Shown: positions 8,181-18,246, counted from the stretch's first letter. The stretch: 64,000 bases of DNA from Coprothermobacter sp. (GCA_013824685.1 PNOG01000020.1:62001-126000); one strand, 5' to 3'. The notes: generated by a model not told the origin, from the sequence alone. Numbers and translations are program-made.

Positions 8181-9116
8181 CTAAAGCACTATAGTGCCTT
8201 CGGCGGAGTGTTCGATCCTGTCTGTAGTATGCACGTAGATTTGGGTTGTCGCTATGCTGGCGTGTCGCAACGTGTCTCGGACCTGCTCGATGGTGGCACC
8301 GTTTGCCAGTGCCATTGTCGCGAAGGTGTGACGCAGTGAGTGAGCCGATATCCTTGAACTGAATACACCGATGTCCGTGAGCCGTGTCTTCACGCCTGCG
8401 CGCAAGGACTGTGTGGTTAGACGATCGCCATCGTTCGCAGTGCTGTGTGACACAAACAGCGCAGCGCGGGGGTCGGTGCACTGGCGCGCTGCAAGGTAGC
8501 GGGCAATCGGCTCGTATGCTTCTCGCGTCAGGACGACGAAATCGTCTTTCGCGTCCTTGCCTTTGCTGCGCACGTACAGGAGTGTGGCGTTGGACGTTTG
8601 ACGAATATCTCCGACGTCGGAGCCGACGACCTCCATCGTGCGAAGACCTGTCCGCAGCATCAGGTTGATCATGGCGAAGTCGCGCAGGCCGATGATGTCG
8701 CTCGTATCGATGGAACTCAGCAGGTCGCGCGCCTGCTGCAGGGTAAGCGGATCGCGGTTGAACCCGTACGAACGCTTGAACCCTTTGAGGCCTGCGGAGA
8801 CGTCGGGATAGATACGGTTCGACTCGAGATACTTGAAGAACTGGCGGACGGAGGTAAGGTACAGATTCCCCGTCCGAGGCGATAGTCCCTCGGCCAGCAG
8901 ATGGCTCTTATATTGGACGATATCTGTCTTCGTCAGGTAGCCGACGCCGTCAGCGGCCTCTCGCAGCGACAGGAACTCCTTGAACCGCTTGAGCGCGCGC
9001 CGATACACCACCTTGCTGGTAATGCCGACATCCTGTGCCAGCAGGAAGCTCTCGATCAACTGGTCGAGATTCGCCGCCAGCGTTCCTGCAGGCTGTCGCG
9101 GCGTGATCTCCTTCAT
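8181..9116 (-). CDS. XerC/XerD-like tyrosine recombinase
   Basis: Site-specific recombinase of 311 residues. An N-terminal SAM-like core-binding domain covers about residues 10-110, followed by the catalytic domain. Catalytic residues are visible: Arg in RTGLRTMEV, Lys in RSKGKDAKDD, HSLRHTFAT, a His in LRHASIATT, and the nucleophile Tyr in QIYVHTTD. It overlaps the upstream DUF59 gene by 4 bases (ATGA) and is co-directional with murA. This fits a resident Xer protein for chromosome dimer resolution better than a phage integrase. I saw no dif-like site. Confidence 0.88.
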   Translation of the reverse strand: MKEITPRQPAGTLAANLDQLIESFLLAQDVGITSKVVYRRALKRFKEFLSLREAADGVGYLTKTDIVQYKSHLLAEGLSPRTGNLYLTSVRQFFKYLESNRIYPDVSAGLKGFKRSYGFNRDPLTLQQARDLLSSIDTSDIIGLRDFAMINLMLRTGLRTMEVVGSDVGDIRQTSNATLLYVRSKGKDAKDDFVVLTREAYEPIARYLAARQCTDPRAALFVSHSTANDGDRLTTQSLRAGVKTRLTDIGVFSSRISAHSLRHTFATMALANGATIEQVRDTLRHASIATTQIYVHTTDRIEHSAEGTIVL

Positions 9117-9463
9117 TTTTCCGTGGAGTAGTCGCCTCCGGCTGGGTCAGCCGGAGTGTCCGTGACAATACCGGCGCTCTTGAGGGCGTCTTCCTTGATC
9201 ATGGAGGGCTCCCACGGAGGATCGAACACAAGATCCACCTGGACGTTCCGCACTCCCGCCACCGTCCGGACTCCCTGTTCAGCCTGCTGGAGCAAGTAGC
9301 CACTCATCGGACACTGCGGAGCAGTCATGGTCATGCGGACCGTGACGTCCCCGTCGGCTGTGACCTCCACTCCATAGATCAGTCCGAGATCAACGATGTT
9401 GATTGGAACCTCGGGGTCGTAGACGGCTCGCAGGGCGTCAAGAATCTGCTCTTGTTCTATCAT
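9113..9463 (-). CDS. metal-sulfur cluster assembly factor (MIP18/DUF59 family)
   Basis: Small cytoplasmic protein of 116 residues of the PaaD/SufT/MIP18 family, which helps mature Fe-S proteins. The hallmark is an N-terminal DPEVPINIVDLGLIY and the conserved cysteine in TAPQCPMS. The acidic C-terminal tail (about 90-116) is unlike the domain. The ATG is 3 bases after the murA stop, and its stop overlaps the recombinase start. Confidence 0.9.
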   Translation of the reverse strand: MIEQEQILDALRAVYDPEVPINIVDLGLIYGVEVTADGDVTVRMTMTAPQCPMSGYLLQQAEQGVRTVAGVRNVQVDLVFDPPWEPSMIKEDALKSAGIVTDTPADPAGGDYSTEK

Positions 9464-9466
9464 GGT

Positions 9467-10744
9467 CTATGCCTCCGGTTGGGTGACACGAGTCACGTGT
9501 GCGCCCAGTTGAAACAGCTTGCCGTCGAGCGCTTCGTATCCCCGGTCGATATGATAGATGGATCGTACGGTGGTTGTGCCATGCGCTGCAAGGCCGGCGA
9601 GCACCAGAGCGGCACCGCCCCGCAGATCCTTTGCCTGGACCGTCGCCGAGTTCAGTGCCTCAACACCCTCGATAATGGCCGTCTCTTCCGATACCTTGAT
9701 GCGGGCACCCATGCGCTCGAGCTCGAGGATGGCACCGAACCTGTTTTCGAAGATACTCTCCACAACGACCGAATTGCCATGCGCCAAGGTCAGATATGCG
9801 GTCATCTGAGGCTGAGCATCCGTCGGATACCCCGGGAACGTCAGGGTACGGATATCCGTCGACCGATATTCTGGAACACCCTTGACAACAACGGCATCAT
9901 CTCCCTCGACCTCGACGACCGCTCCCGTCTCTCGCAGCTTGGCGATGATCGACCAGATATGACGGGCGTCGATGCCCGAGATGGTCGCCTCGCCCTGTGT
10001 AATGGCCGTGGCCATCATCAGTGTCGAAGCTTCGATACGGTCGCCGATGATGCGGTGCGACGCACCGTGCAGCTCAGCGACGCCTTCGACACGAAATCCG
10101 AATGGGAACACGGGCACAATGCGGGCACCCGCCTTGTTGAGGAAGGAGATGAGGTCATACACCTCCGGCTCCTGGGCTGCATTGAAGACACGTGTCGTAC
10201 CTTCGGCAAGAGCAGCTGCCAACAGGAGGTTCTCAGTCGCACCCACGCTCGGAAAGTCAAGGTAGACGTCGCACGCCTTGAGAGCTGGGGCCTGACCGAT
10301 AAGGTAGCCGTCTTTCCATTCGAACTGTGTGCCCATGGCTCGCAGCCCCTTGATGTGAAGGTCAATGGGTCGGGCACCAATACTGCAGCCGCCCAGCGAT
10401 GGGAGCATTGCCCTGTGCTCACGTCCAAGCAGTGCTCCTACCAGTGTTTGCGTCCCACGCAAATTGTAGCCATTGGTGTTCTCGACGCGCGTCTCAATGG
10501 GACCACGAGTGTCGAGCACCAGCTCTCCATCAATGAAGGAAACCAGTTTGACGCCCATCGCCTGGATAAGAGTGAGGAGAGACTGGAGGTCACTGATGTC
10601 CGGGACATTCTGGAAGCTGACAACGTCGCGGACAGCAATCGCAGCCGCCACCAGCGGCAGGATCGAGTTCTTGGCGCCGCTGCAGCGGACCGAACCGTGG
10701 AGCGAGTTCCCCCCCTCGATGAGAAAGCTCTGTTCCGTGGTCAT
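9467..10744 (-). CDS. murA: UDP-N-acetylglucosamine 1-carboxyvinyltransferase
   Basis: First committed step of peptidoglycan synthesis: moves enolpyruvate from PEP to UDP-GlcNAc. It has 425 residues. The N-terminal GAKNSILPL, the loop with the reactive cysteine (LGGCSIGARPID) and the PGYPTDAQPQM substrate motif are all present. The catalytic Cys means natural fosfomycin sensitivity cannot be excluded. GAGGAGGG precedes the ATG. It lies next to wecB and a WecA-like gene, forming an envelope-precursor block. Confidence 0.97.
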   Translation of the reverse strand: MTTEQSFLIEGGNSLHGSVRCSGAKNSILPLVAAAIAVRDVVSFQNVPDISDLQSLLTLIQAMGVKLVSFIDGELVLDTRGPIETRVENTNGYNLRGTQTLVGALLGREHRAMLPSLGGCSIGARPIDLHIKGLRAMGTQFEWKDGYLIGQAPALKACDVYLDFPSVGATENLLLAAALAEGTTRVFNAAQEPEVYDLISFLNKAGARIVPVFPFGFRVEGVAELHGASHRIIGDRIEASTLMMATAITQGEATISGIDARHIWSIIAKLRETGAVVEVEGDDAVVVKGVPEYRSTDIRTLTFPGYPTDAQPQMTAYLTLAHGNSVVVESIFENRFGAILELERMGARIKVSEETAIIEGVEALNSATVQAKDLRGGAALVLAGLAAHGTTTVRSIYHIDRGYEALDGKLFQLGAHVTRVTQPEA

Positions 10745-10756
10745 ACGTTACCCTCC

Positions 10757-11869
10757 TCAGTGAGTTGCATTGAGATAATCGTCGATGCAAGTGAGTATCT
10801 GCGCTGCAGTTGTGCCATCACCATACGGGTTGACCCCATCCGCGGCCAGAATCGCAAAACTATTTGCCGCGAGCTGCTCGAACGACGAGACGATCAGGTC
10901 CTCGTCCTGGCCGACCAGCTTGACCCAGCCGCTTGCCACGGCCTCGGGACGCTCGGTGACCTCCCGGAGCAGGAGCATCGGCTTGTGCAGCGTCACCGAC
11001 TCTTCCTGAATTCCACCCGAGTCGCTGAGAACAGCGGCACAGTGTTCAAGCATATACAGGAAATCGAAGTAGGGAAGAGGGTCGGTGAGCATGACGTTCG
11101 GCAGGTCTGACGCAATCCCGAACACCGTTTCACGCACCACCGGGTTGAGATGCACCGGAAAGACGAACGTCAATTCCGGATGCAAACTGGAGAGCTTCAC
11201 GAGAGCGTCCGAGAAGATCGCGATGCCGGTGTCCCAGTTTTCGCGACGGTGGGCTGTCATGATGACGATGGGGCTGTCGGGCCGAACTCTCGACATGATG
11301 TCCGGAGCACGCAGGTGAGGCAAGGCCATGTGCACGGCGTCCACGATTGAGTTCCCAACGACGTCGATCCTGCTCGTGTCGATACCTGATTGTAGAAGAT
11401 TCTTTCTGGCCTCGTCAGTGGGCGCGAAGCAGAGGTCGGAAATCTGATCTGTAAGCATGCGGTTCACTTCTTCGGGGAAAGGGCTGAACTTCTGATGGGA
11501 CCTGAGTCCTGCCTCGACATGACCCACCGGGATCTTGACGTAGGTCGCCGCGAGAGCTCCCATGAACGTCGTGGTGGTGTCTCCGTGAACCAGGACCATG
11601 TCCGGCTGCAGCTCAGCCAGTGCATCGGAAATCTGTGTCACGAGCGCCGCTGTCAGGTACGGAAGTGTTTGGCGCTGCTTCATGACGTTCAGGTCTCGCC
11701 ACACCTCTATCTCGAACATTTGCACGACGTCGTCCAGCATCTGCATGTGCTGGCCGGACAGAAGCACATGACTGTCGAACCGCGGATCGGCCTCCAGCGC
11801 CTTGACGATGGGCGCCATCTTGATCGCCTCAGGACGCGTACCGAAGATGGACAGAACTTTCCGACGCAT
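10757..11869 (-). CDS. wecB: UDP-N-acetylglucosamine 2-epimerase (non-hydrolysing)
   Basis: Interconverts UDP-GlcNAc and UDP-ManNAc for surface polysaccharide. It has 370 residues with a GT-B fold. Recognised by the N-terminal SIFGTRPEAIKMAP, the VHGDTTT and GHVEAGLRS motifs, and SDSGGIQEES near the C-terminus. It starts one base after the WecA-like stop, so the two are surely co-transcribed and likely act on the same UDP-GlcNAc pool. Confidence 0.96.
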   Translation of the reverse strand: MRRKVLSIFGTRPEAIKMAPIVKALEADPRFDSHVLLSGQHMQMLDDVVQMFEIEVWRDLNVMKQRQTLPYLTAALVTQISDALAELQPDMVLVHGDTTTTFMGALAATYVKIPVGHVEAGLRSHQKFSPFPEEVNRMLTDQISDLCFAPTDEARKNLLQSGIDTSRIDVVGNSIVDAVHMALPHLRAPDIMSRVRPDSPIVIMTAHRRENWDTGIAIFSDALVKLSSLHPELTFVFPVHLNPVVRETVFGIASDLPNVMLTDPLPYFDFLYMLEHCAAVLSDSGGIQEESVTLHKPMLLLREVTERPEAVASGWVKLVGQDEDLIVSSFEQLAANSFAILAADGVNPYGDGTTAAQILTCIDDYLNATH

Positions 11870-11870
11870 G

Positions 11871-12851
11871 TCAGCGGACTCCCAGAAGGGCGATGGCCAG
11901 CCCGATCGAGCATAGCACGAACGTCACCAGGTAGTACAGCGTCGTAATACGCCGCTGGCTCCATCCCCGGAATAGCAGCAGATAGTGGAAATGCCCATTG
12001 TCTCCCTCCATGGGAGACCGGTGCTTGGCTGCCCGACGGAAAATGCTCGAGAGTGTTTCCGCGATGGGAATGCCAAGCGCGAATACCGACACGATGAGCA
12101 TAACCGTTGTCGGCAGCTTGAGGGCGCCGTAGACGGACAGGCTCGCGATCATGAACCCAAGAAACTCGGACCCGGCATCTCCAAGAAACACTTTTGCCGG
12201 ATTGTAGTTGAAGACAAGGAATCCCAGGACAGCACCAAGCAGCGCCACCAGGACGGCCCCCATGGTCGCCATGCCCTTGAGTGCGGCGAAGAAATACATT
12301 GCGAGGAGAATCAGCGCAGCGACGCCGCCCGCAAGGCCGTCCAGCCCATCGATGAGGTTCAGCGCATTCGTGATTCCCACGATCCAGAAATAGGTAAGGA
12401 TGATGCCGCCGACGCCAAGCTCGAAGAATCCTCCATGCAGGAAGTTGGTGAACGCGGTCACACGAACCCCAAACGCGATGACGACGATTGCAGCCACTGA
12501 TTGTATCAGCAGCTTCAGCAACGCGGGGATGTCGAACATGTCGTCCAGGAGCATGCCGATAAACACGATACCTCCACCGACAAGGATCCCCTTCAACTGC
12601 ATTGTGAGTGAATCGAAGAAGAACACAGACACGATGAACGCGATCACGATGGCGATGCCACCAGTGCGGGGGGTCACCTTCCGATTCACTCTGCGCCGCC
12701 CCCCGTCGATGTTCGCCTCAGTACTTGCAGTCGGCTTGTCGGTGATGCCAAGGCGCAGCCCAAGTTTCATGAAGACCGGGGTCAACACAAGACTCAGCGC
12801 CAGAGCCACGAGAAACGACCAGAGCTGTGCCTGCGTAATCACAAGATGCAT
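11871..12851 (-). CDS. polyprenyl-phosphate GlcNAc-1-phosphate transferase (WecA/TagO-like)
   Basis: Integral membrane enzyme of 326 residues with about ten hydrophobic segments. It loads GlcNAc-1-P or a related sugar on undecaprenyl phosphate. The MraY/WecA superfamily motifs are clear: VTPRTGGIAI, the LLDDMFD aspartates, NALNLIDGLDGLAGG, FLGDAGS and a cytoplasmic HRSPMEGDNGHFHYLL histidine loop. The neighbouring wecB and the HFHYLL loop favour WecA/TagO over MraY. Upstream upp ends 3 bases before it. Confidence 0.93.
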   Translation of the reverse strand: MHLVITQAQLWSFLVALALSLVLTPVFMKLGLRLGITDKPTASTEANIDGGRRRVNRKVTPRTGGIAIVIAFIVSVFFFDSLTMQLKGILVGGGIVFIGMLLDDMFDIPALLKLLIQSVAAIVVIAFGVRVTAFTNFLHGGFFELGVGGIILTYFWIVGITNALNLIDGLDGLAGGVAALILLAMYFFAALKGMATMGAVLVALLGAVLGFLVFNYNPAKVFLGDAGSEFLGFMIASLSVYGALKLPTTVMLIVSVFALGIPIAETLSSIFRRAAKHRSPMEGDNGHFHYLLLFRGWSQRRITTLYYLVTFVLCSIGLAIALLGVR

Positions 12852-12854
12852 GGA

Positions 12855-13487
12855 CTATTTTGTCCCGTATATCCTGTCCCCGGCATCCCCAAGACCGGGA
12901 AGAATATATCCATTCTCGTTCAAACGACGGTCAATTTCCAGAGTGACGATCTTCACGTCGGGATGCTCGCGCTGCAGCACCTCGATGCCCTCCGGCGCTG
13001 CAATGAGACAACAGAAACAGATGCTGCGAGGATGCCGCTCCTTGACCAGTGAAATGGCCTTGGAGGCGCTGCCTCCAGTTGCAAGCATCGGGTCCACGAC
13101 AAATACGTCTGACTCAGGAGTGCTCTCGGGAAGCTTGCAGTAGTACTGAATCGGTTGCAGAGTGTTCTCGTCTCTGTACAGACCGATGTGCCCCACCTTG
13201 GCGTGAGGGATCATGTCGAGCATCCCCTGAGCCATGACGAGTCCGGCCCGAAGCACGGGCACGATGGTGACTTCGTTCTCCAGTTCCTGCCCATCGTAGG
13301 ACTCCAACGGGGTCTCTATGGGGCACGCCTTGGTCCGCATATTCCTGCATACCTCGTACGTCATGAGCCCGGCAAGTTCCTCTGCCAGCTGGCGGAAGTC
13401 CTTGTGCGTCGTGTTCCTGTTGCGAAGAAGGGTCAGCTTGTGTCGTATCAGCGGATGATTCAGCACCTGAACGTTGGGGTAGTCCAT
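12855..13487 (-). CDS. upp: uracil phosphoribosyltransferase
   Basis: Pyrimidine salvage enzyme that makes UMP from uracil and PRPP. It has 210 residues. The PRPP loop VDPMLATGGSASKAI and the uracil-binding end LPGLGDAGDRIYGTK are intact. It follows glyA by 8 bases on the same strand; glyA-upp is a common gene pair in Firmicutes and related groups. Confidence 0.97.
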   Translation of the reverse strand: MDYPNVQVLNHPLIRHKLTLLRNRNTTHKDFRQLAEELAGLMTYEVCRNMRTKACPIETPLESYDGQELENEVTIVPVLRAGLVMAQGMLDMIPHAKVGHIGLYRDENTLQPIQYYCKLPESTPESDVFVVDPMLATGGSASKAISLVKERHPRSICFCCLIAAPEGIEVLQREHPDVKIVTLEIDRRLNENGYILPGLGDAGDRIYGTK

Positions 13488-13495
13488 CGGTTCTC

Positions 13496-14743
13496 CTAGT
13501 ACATTTTGCCTGCGTATAGTGGAAAACGGTCCGTAAGCGCTGTCACACGAGCTCGAATCTGAGCCAGCATCCCCTCGTCGTCGCGTGCGACAATCGTCTC
13601 GTCGATCAGAGCAGCGATTTCAACCATCTCCGGCTCACGCATGCCACGACTGGTCGTGGCCGGAGTCCCAAGCCGTATGCCACTTGCCTTGTTGGGCGGC
13701 AAGGGATCGAAGGGAATGGCATTCTTGTTGACAGTGATCCCTACGGTCTCGACAAGCGCCTGAGCTTCCTTGCCCGTAATGCCCTTGGAGGTCAGATCGA
13801 CCAGCATCAGGTGAGTGTCGGTGCCGCCGGAAACGATGCGGTAACCACGCTCCATCAGCGCCTGCGCCAAGGCTTTTGCGTTGGCGAGGACCTGCTTCTG
13901 ATAGGTGACAAACTCGGGAGATGTGGCTTCTCTGAGAGCGACCGCCTTCGCCGCGATGACATGCTCAAGAGGGCCTCCCTGACTGCCAGGGAACACAGCA
14001 CTGTTGAGCTGCTTGGCGTACTTCTCCTTGTAGAGAATGATGCCTCCCCGAGGCCCGCGAAGTGTCTTGTGCGTCGTGGTCGTGACAAAATCCGCGTATG
14101 GCACCGGTGAAGGATGGACGCCCGCGGCGACGAGCCCAGCGATGTGAGCCATGTCTACCATGAGCAATGCACCGACCGAATCGGCGATCTCACGAAAGCG
14201 GGGGAAGTCGATAGTGCGCGGGTATGCACTGGCGCCTGCGATAATCAGCTTGGGGCGCTCTGCTCGAGCTAGTTCGGCTACTTGGTCATAGTCGATTGTC
14301 TCAGTGTCTCTTCGAACGCCGTAGGAGACGATGCGAAACAGCTTTCCCACAAGCGACACGGGGCTTCCATGACTCAGGTGCCCGCCATCGGCAAGGGACA
14401 TGCTCAGGATCGTGTCTCCTGGCTGTAGAACGGAGAAGTAGACCTCGAGGTTGGCCTGCGTTCCCGAGTGGGGCTGTACGTTTGCCCCCTCCGCACCGAA
14501 GAGCGCCATGGCACGCTCGATAGCCAGCGTCTCGACGACATCCACATACTCACAACCGCCATAGTAGCGCCTGCCCGGGTAGCCCTCGGCGTACTTGTTT
14601 GTCAGGACTGAACCCTGCGCTGCCAAGACCTCTTCGGACACGAAGTTCTCAGAGGCAATGAGCTCAATATTGTTCTGCTGGCGGTGCAGTTCCTTGTTCA
14701 GTGCGTCAGCTATCTCTGGGTCAACCCTCGTTAAGTCTGTCAT
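13496..14743 (-). CDS. glyA: serine hydroxymethyltransferase
   Basis: PLP enzyme that converts serine and tetrahydrofolate to glycine and methylene-THF, the donor for ThyX and fMet formation. It has 415 residues. The PLP lysine lies in [14 protein letters not shown], and [14 protein letters not shown] and [13 protein letters not shown] are diagnostic. GGGAGGTCACC precedes the ATG. The gap to the methionine gamma-lyase-like gene upstream is 70 bases. Confidence 0.98.
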   Translation of the reverse strand: MTDLTRVDPEIADALNKELHRQQNNIELIASENFVSEEVLAAQGSVLTNKYAEGYPGRRYYGGCEYVDVVETLAIERAMALFGAEGANVQPHSGTQANLEVYFSVLQPGDTILSMSLADGGHLSHGSPVSLVGKLFRIVSYGVRRDTETIDYDQVAELARAERPKLIIAGASAYPRTIDFPRFREIADSVGALLMVDMAHIAGLVAAGVHPSPVPYADFVTTTTHKTLRGPRGGIILYKEKYAKQLNSAVFPGSQGGPLEHVIAAKAVALREATSPEFVTYQKQVLANAKALAQALMERGYRIVSGGTDTHLMLVDLTSKGITGKEAQALVETVGITVNKNAIPFDPLPPNKASGIRLGTPATTSRGMREPEMVEIAALIDETIVARDDEGMLAQIRARVTALTDRFPLYAGKMY

Positions 14744-14813
14744 GGTGACCTCCCATCATTTCATCCGGCATTTCGTCGTTCAAACATTCTATCACGAATG
14801 GCGGACGGCGACA

Positions 14814-16064
14814 CTACTTGGATGTGTTCATACTGTATATGATTCCCCGTGCGGTCGCCTGCACCACTTGCCATACATTCAGACCCCCCTGCAAATATCC
14901 CACGTACGGTTCGCGAAAGGGCCCGTCGAAACTCAGTTCAATCGTGGATCCCTGGACAAGAGTTCCACCTGCCATCAAGATTTCCGTCTCGTATCCTTGC
15001 ATGCGGCTCGGCTCGGGCACGGCATCGGCGTCCAGCGCAGAGCATTCCTGCACGGCGCGCGCAAACGCTGCGAACCGTTCCCTTGACCCGCACTCGATGC
15101 GAAGAACAATGTCCCCGCGGAGCTCGCGGGGACCCGGATCCACGACGAAGCCGTTTTCCTGCAGAAGCACGCTCGCAAGAAGGTTTCCCGTCAGGACCTG
15201 CTCAATGACTGTCGGGGCAAAGAGTAGACCTCGCAGAAACGCCTCGGCAAATCCAAGATTCGGCCCAATCTCAGCACCCACTCCTGGACTCGAGTACCGC
15301 GTCGCGGCCAAGGCGACTGCCCTGGAAGTTCCCACCACGTAGCCACCCGTCGGGACAATGCCCGCTCCTAGGTTCTTCATAAACGATGAAGCCAGCAGAT
15401 CCGCCCCGTCCATCGTGGGCTCACGATCCTCAAGAAGGTCACCATAGCAGTTGTCGACAAGGATCAGACTCTCGGGCGAGACGCGTTTCACGGAGGAGAT
15501 CATGCGTGCGATCTCACCCTCGCGAAGCGCGCGGACGCGCTTGTATCCGCGACTCCGCTGAATCAGGACAAGTTTTGGCAGCTGGGTCGAGAAGCATCTC
15601 TCGAGCTGTTCCTCCCAGAGTTCTGCGGGGGATACCGTGATGTCGCACTGGGCATAGCTGACACCAAACTCCGCAAGCGAACCGTCAGATGGGCGGATCC
15701 CAATAATCTCCTCCATCGTATCGTAGGGGGCTCCCGTCACGCAACACAGCAGATCCGTGGGGCGAAGTACCCCGAACAGCGCGATAGCCAGAGCATGGGT
15801 GCCAGAGATAATCTGCGGGCGCACGAGTGCAGCCTGTGCGCCGTAGAGGTAGGCAAAGACGCGTTCGGTCTTGTCCCGCAAGTTGTCCCCGATGCCATAG
15901 CCCGACATAGGCCGAAGGTCGGATGTCGACAAGCGGGCGGCGTGGAATGCGTCGAGGATTCGCATGAAGTTGCGACGTTGAACTGCACGAATATCCGCGA
16001 TTTCGGTCGCATACTCCCGCTCGAGCTGCTGCGCCCGTTCCATCAGCCGGCCTTCCGTGATCAT
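14814..16064 (-). CDS. methionine gamma-lyase family (aluminium-resistance/YnbB-like) PLP protein
   Basis: Cytoplasmic PLP-dependent protein of 416 residues in the Cys/Met-metabolism fold. The PLP lysine lies in SSFMKNLGAGIVPTGGYVVG, preceded by LILVDNCYGD. The Bacillus YnbB relatives are annotated as aluminium resistance or methionine gamma-lyase, without firm biochemistry. ATG 16064 overlaps the miaA stop by 4 bases; an upstream in-frame extension to 16178 is only miaA antiframe. Coupling to miaA is the family's usual neighbourhood. Confidence 0.88.
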   Translation of the reverse strand: MITEGRLMERAQQLEREYATEIADIRAVQRRNFMRILDAFHAARLSTSDLRPMSGYGIGDNLRDKTERVFAYLYGAQAALVRPQIISGTHALAIALFGVLRPTDLLCCVTGAPYDTMEEIIGIRPSDGSLAEFGVSYAQCDITVSPAELWEEQLERCFSTQLPKLVLIQRSRGYKRVRALREGEIARMISSVKRVSPESLILVDNCYGDLLEDREPTMDGADLLASSFMKNLGAGIVPTGGYVVGTSRAVALAATRYSSPGVGAEIGPNLGFAEAFLRGLLFAPTVIEQVLTGNLLASVLLQENGFVVDPGPRELRGDIVLRIECGSRERFAAFARAVQECSALDADAVPEPSRMQGYETEILMAGGTLVQGSTIELSFDGPFREPYVGYLQGGLNVWQVVQATARGIIYSMNTSK

Positions 16065-17008
16065 CTGCTTTGTCCCCCTGCGGCTGATTCGACGAGGGCA
16101 GCCGCCTGCGCCAGAATCACATTCGATGATTGATCGGACACGTCGATCCACCGAACGTCCTTCTCTCTCTTGAACCACGTCTCCTGCCGTTTGGCGTAAT
16201 TGCGCGTACGCCTCTTCCAGAGCTCAATCGCCTCGTTGCGCCCGATTTCCCCGCGCATCCAGGCGCTCAGCTCCTTGTAGCCTATGCCCTGCATCGCGGT
16301 GTCATCAGGGTTCAAGCCATCGGCCAGCAGACGCCGCACTTCCTCTTCCATTCCTGCGGAGATCATGGCATCAACGCGCCGGTCAAGCCGTCTGTAGAGT
16401 TCGGCTCGCTCTGCATGCAGGCCAATCCGGAGTACTCGCCAAGGGACCGGGTGCTGTCTTCGCTTCAGGACGCTCGGCAGATCTCCTGACTGAGTGCTCA
16501 TTTCCAAAGCCCGTTCCAGCCGCCTGGAATCGTTGGCAGCAATCTCGCATTCCGCGAGAGGGTCGATAACTCTCAGACGCTCGCGGAGCTCGCCCTCAGA
16601 CAGCTTTCGCAGCTGGCTCCGCAGCATCGTGTCGGGCTTCTCCGGCAGGAATTCGTAGCCGTCGAGGACGGCCCTCACGTACAGACCAGTCCCTCCCACG
16701 AGGATCGGCAGTCGCCCTGAGCGAATCGCCTCATTCACAGCCTCGAATGCCAGGACCTGGTATTCCGCGACGGAAAAGTGGTGATTGGGAGGAACGACGT
16801 CGATGAGTGCATGCGGAACACCCAGGCGTTCTGATAGGCTGAGTTTTGCCGTCCCGACGTCCATCCCCTGGTAGACCTGCATCGAGTCGGCAGAGATGAT
16901 CGATCCTCCGAAACGACGGGCTATTCCCAGGGAAAGCACGGTCTTGCCCGTTCCGGTGGCCCCGACGATGCCTACGATCAATGGAAGACTAGAATACTCG
17001 AGTGCCAT
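16061..17008 (-). CDS. miaA: tRNA dimethylallyltransferase
   Basis: Adds dimethylallyl to A37 of tRNAs that read UNN codons; MiaB then thiolates the product. It has 315 residues with ATG at 17008, chosen because GAGGAAAGGG lies just upstream and the length matches the family. Longer in-frame starts give an unconserved tail. Motifs: P-loop GATGTGKTVL, SADSMQVYQGMDVGTAK, LVGGTGLYVRA and the C-terminal RNYAKRQETWFK. It overlaps the miaB end by 20 bases. Confidence 0.96.
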   Translation of the reverse strand: MALEYSSLPLIVGIVGATGTGKTVLSLGIARRFGGSIISADSMQVYQGMDVGTAKLSLSERLGVPHALIDVVPPNHHFSVAEYQVLAFEAVNEAIRSGRLPILVGGTGLYVRAVLDGYEFLPEKPDTMLRSQLRKLSEGELRERLRVIDPLAECEIAANDSRRLERALEMSTQSGDLPSVLKRRQHPVPWRVLRIGLHAERAELYRRLDRRVDAMISAGMEEEVRRLLADGLNPDDTAMQGIGYKELSAWMRGEIGRNEAIELWKRRTRNYAKRQETWFKREKDVRWIDVSDQSSNVILAQAAALVESAAGGQSR

Positions 17009-18245
17009 ACAACCCTTTCCTCGAGCCATGGTCGACGGCCACGCTGACGAAGGTGCCAATTCCTGGTACCGGCTCAGAACATGAGAACCAGACATTCCTG
17101 CCATCGATCGACCTTCCGAAGGCGTTCCCGCCTGCATGCGCCGACAGGACGAGCACGTCGAGGAATCTGCCGGCAAGCACCTGGTTGCTCTGCTCGCTCA
17201 GGTCCTGGACGATGTTGAGCAGGAAGGAGTGGCGTTCGTCGATGATTGCGGGCGGCACCTTGTCCTGCATTCTGGAGGACGGCGTACCCGGCCTGTCGGA
17301 GTACTTGGCAAGGAAAACCCCGTCGAACCGGAATCCACGGACCGCATCAACCGTATGGGCAAAATCATCATCCGTTTCCCCGGGAAAGCCCACAATGATG
17401 TCTGTTGTCAATGTCCAGTCAGCATTCTCGCGAATGGGCTCTGCAAGCCTGCCGTAGTCTGCAACTGTATGCCGCCGGTTCATCCGCTCAAGAATCCGGT
17501 CACTCCCCGACTGCAGGGGAAGGTGCAAACGATGCTCGATGTGCCGCAGTTCCATGAGCCGTTTCACTTCGTCCGGCGTGAAGTTGGCCGGATGAGAGCT
17601 CAGGAACCAGAACCAGAAGTTGCCGTCCAGTTCATCGACCGAGCACATAACCTCAACCAGCCCTCCTAGGCTCGACCGATACCTGTTGATGTTCTGTCCC
17701 AGGAAGAGCAGCTCAGAGAAGCCGCTCCCGACGGCTCGCTCGGCTCGATGCAGGACTTCGCCGACGTCGACAACGACCTCGGGACCTCGTGCCCTTGGAA
17801 CGATGCAGTAGGTACAGTAGCTTTCACATCCACGAACAAGTTCAATGTCTGCCGTGGGAAACAGCGAGTGAGGAGCCGTGCAGTCCAGTTCACCGAGCGG
17901 CACAACGGTCCCTACGACGGCAAGCACGTGCTCCACATCCGCGGTGCCCTCCACGACGTTCAAGCCACGGCCTGCAATGCGAACCGCTCGTTCTTTGTCG
18001 AGCGTGGCCGTGCAACCCATGAACACGATGTGGCTGGCTCCAACCAGCTTCGCAGCTTCGCCGAGGAAGCTGAAGGCCTTTTCCTCAGCCTTCTCGCGGA
18101 CTGCGCACGTGTTGATGATGACCAGCGATGCTTCGCCAAGACTCTCGGAAGGCCGATGACCTCCCCGTGTCAGTGCGTCAGCGATCGTAGCGCTGTACAG
18201 CTGGTTGAACTGACACCCGAATGTCTTGATGAGAAACCCGGACAT
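16989..18245 (-). CDS. miaB: tRNA-2-methylthio-N6-dimethylallyladenosine synthase
   Basis: Radical-SAM methylthiotransferase that turns i6A37 into ms2i6A37. It has 418 residues. The N-terminal UPF0004 domain has cysteines in GCQFN, INTCAVREKAE and MGCTAT. The radical-SAM cluster is RGCESYCTYCIVPRARG, and a C-terminal TRAM-like region follows. Lies directly upstream of its partner miaA, so both steps are co-expressed. The paralogue rimO is elsewhere in the window (45174-46544). Confidence 0.95.
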   Translation of the reverse strand: MSGFLIKTFGCQFNQLYSATIADALTRGGHRPSESLGEASLVIINTCAVREKAEEKAFSFLGEAAKLVGASHIVFMGCTATLDKERAVRIAGRGLNVVEGTADVEHVLAVVGTVVPLGELDCTAPHSLFPTADIELVRGCESYCTYCIVPRARGPEVVVDVGEVLHRAERAVGSGFSELLFLGQNINRYRSSLGGLVEVMCSVDELDGNFWFWFLSSHPANFTPDEVKRLMELRHIEHRLHLPLQSGSDRILERMNRRHTVADYGRLAEPIRENADWTLTTDIIVGFPGETDDDFAHTVDAVRGFRFDGVFLAKYSDRPGTPSSRMQDKVPPAIIDERHSFLLNIVQDLSEQSNQVLAGRFLDVLVLSAHAGGNAFGRSIDGRNVWFSCSEPVPGIGTFVSVAVDHGSRKGLYGTRVF

Positions 18246-18246
18246 G

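Noticed and set aside
8181-9116. Tyrosine recombinase as the integrase of the tRNA-Ala block
   Set aside because: It lies 17 kb away, is coupled to the DUF59 gene and murA, and looks like a resident Xer protein.
9452-11110. 552-codon open frame on the plus strand
   Set aside because: Exactly antisense to murA and wecB, no family motifs, no ribosome-binding site; a shadow of GC-rich codon bias.
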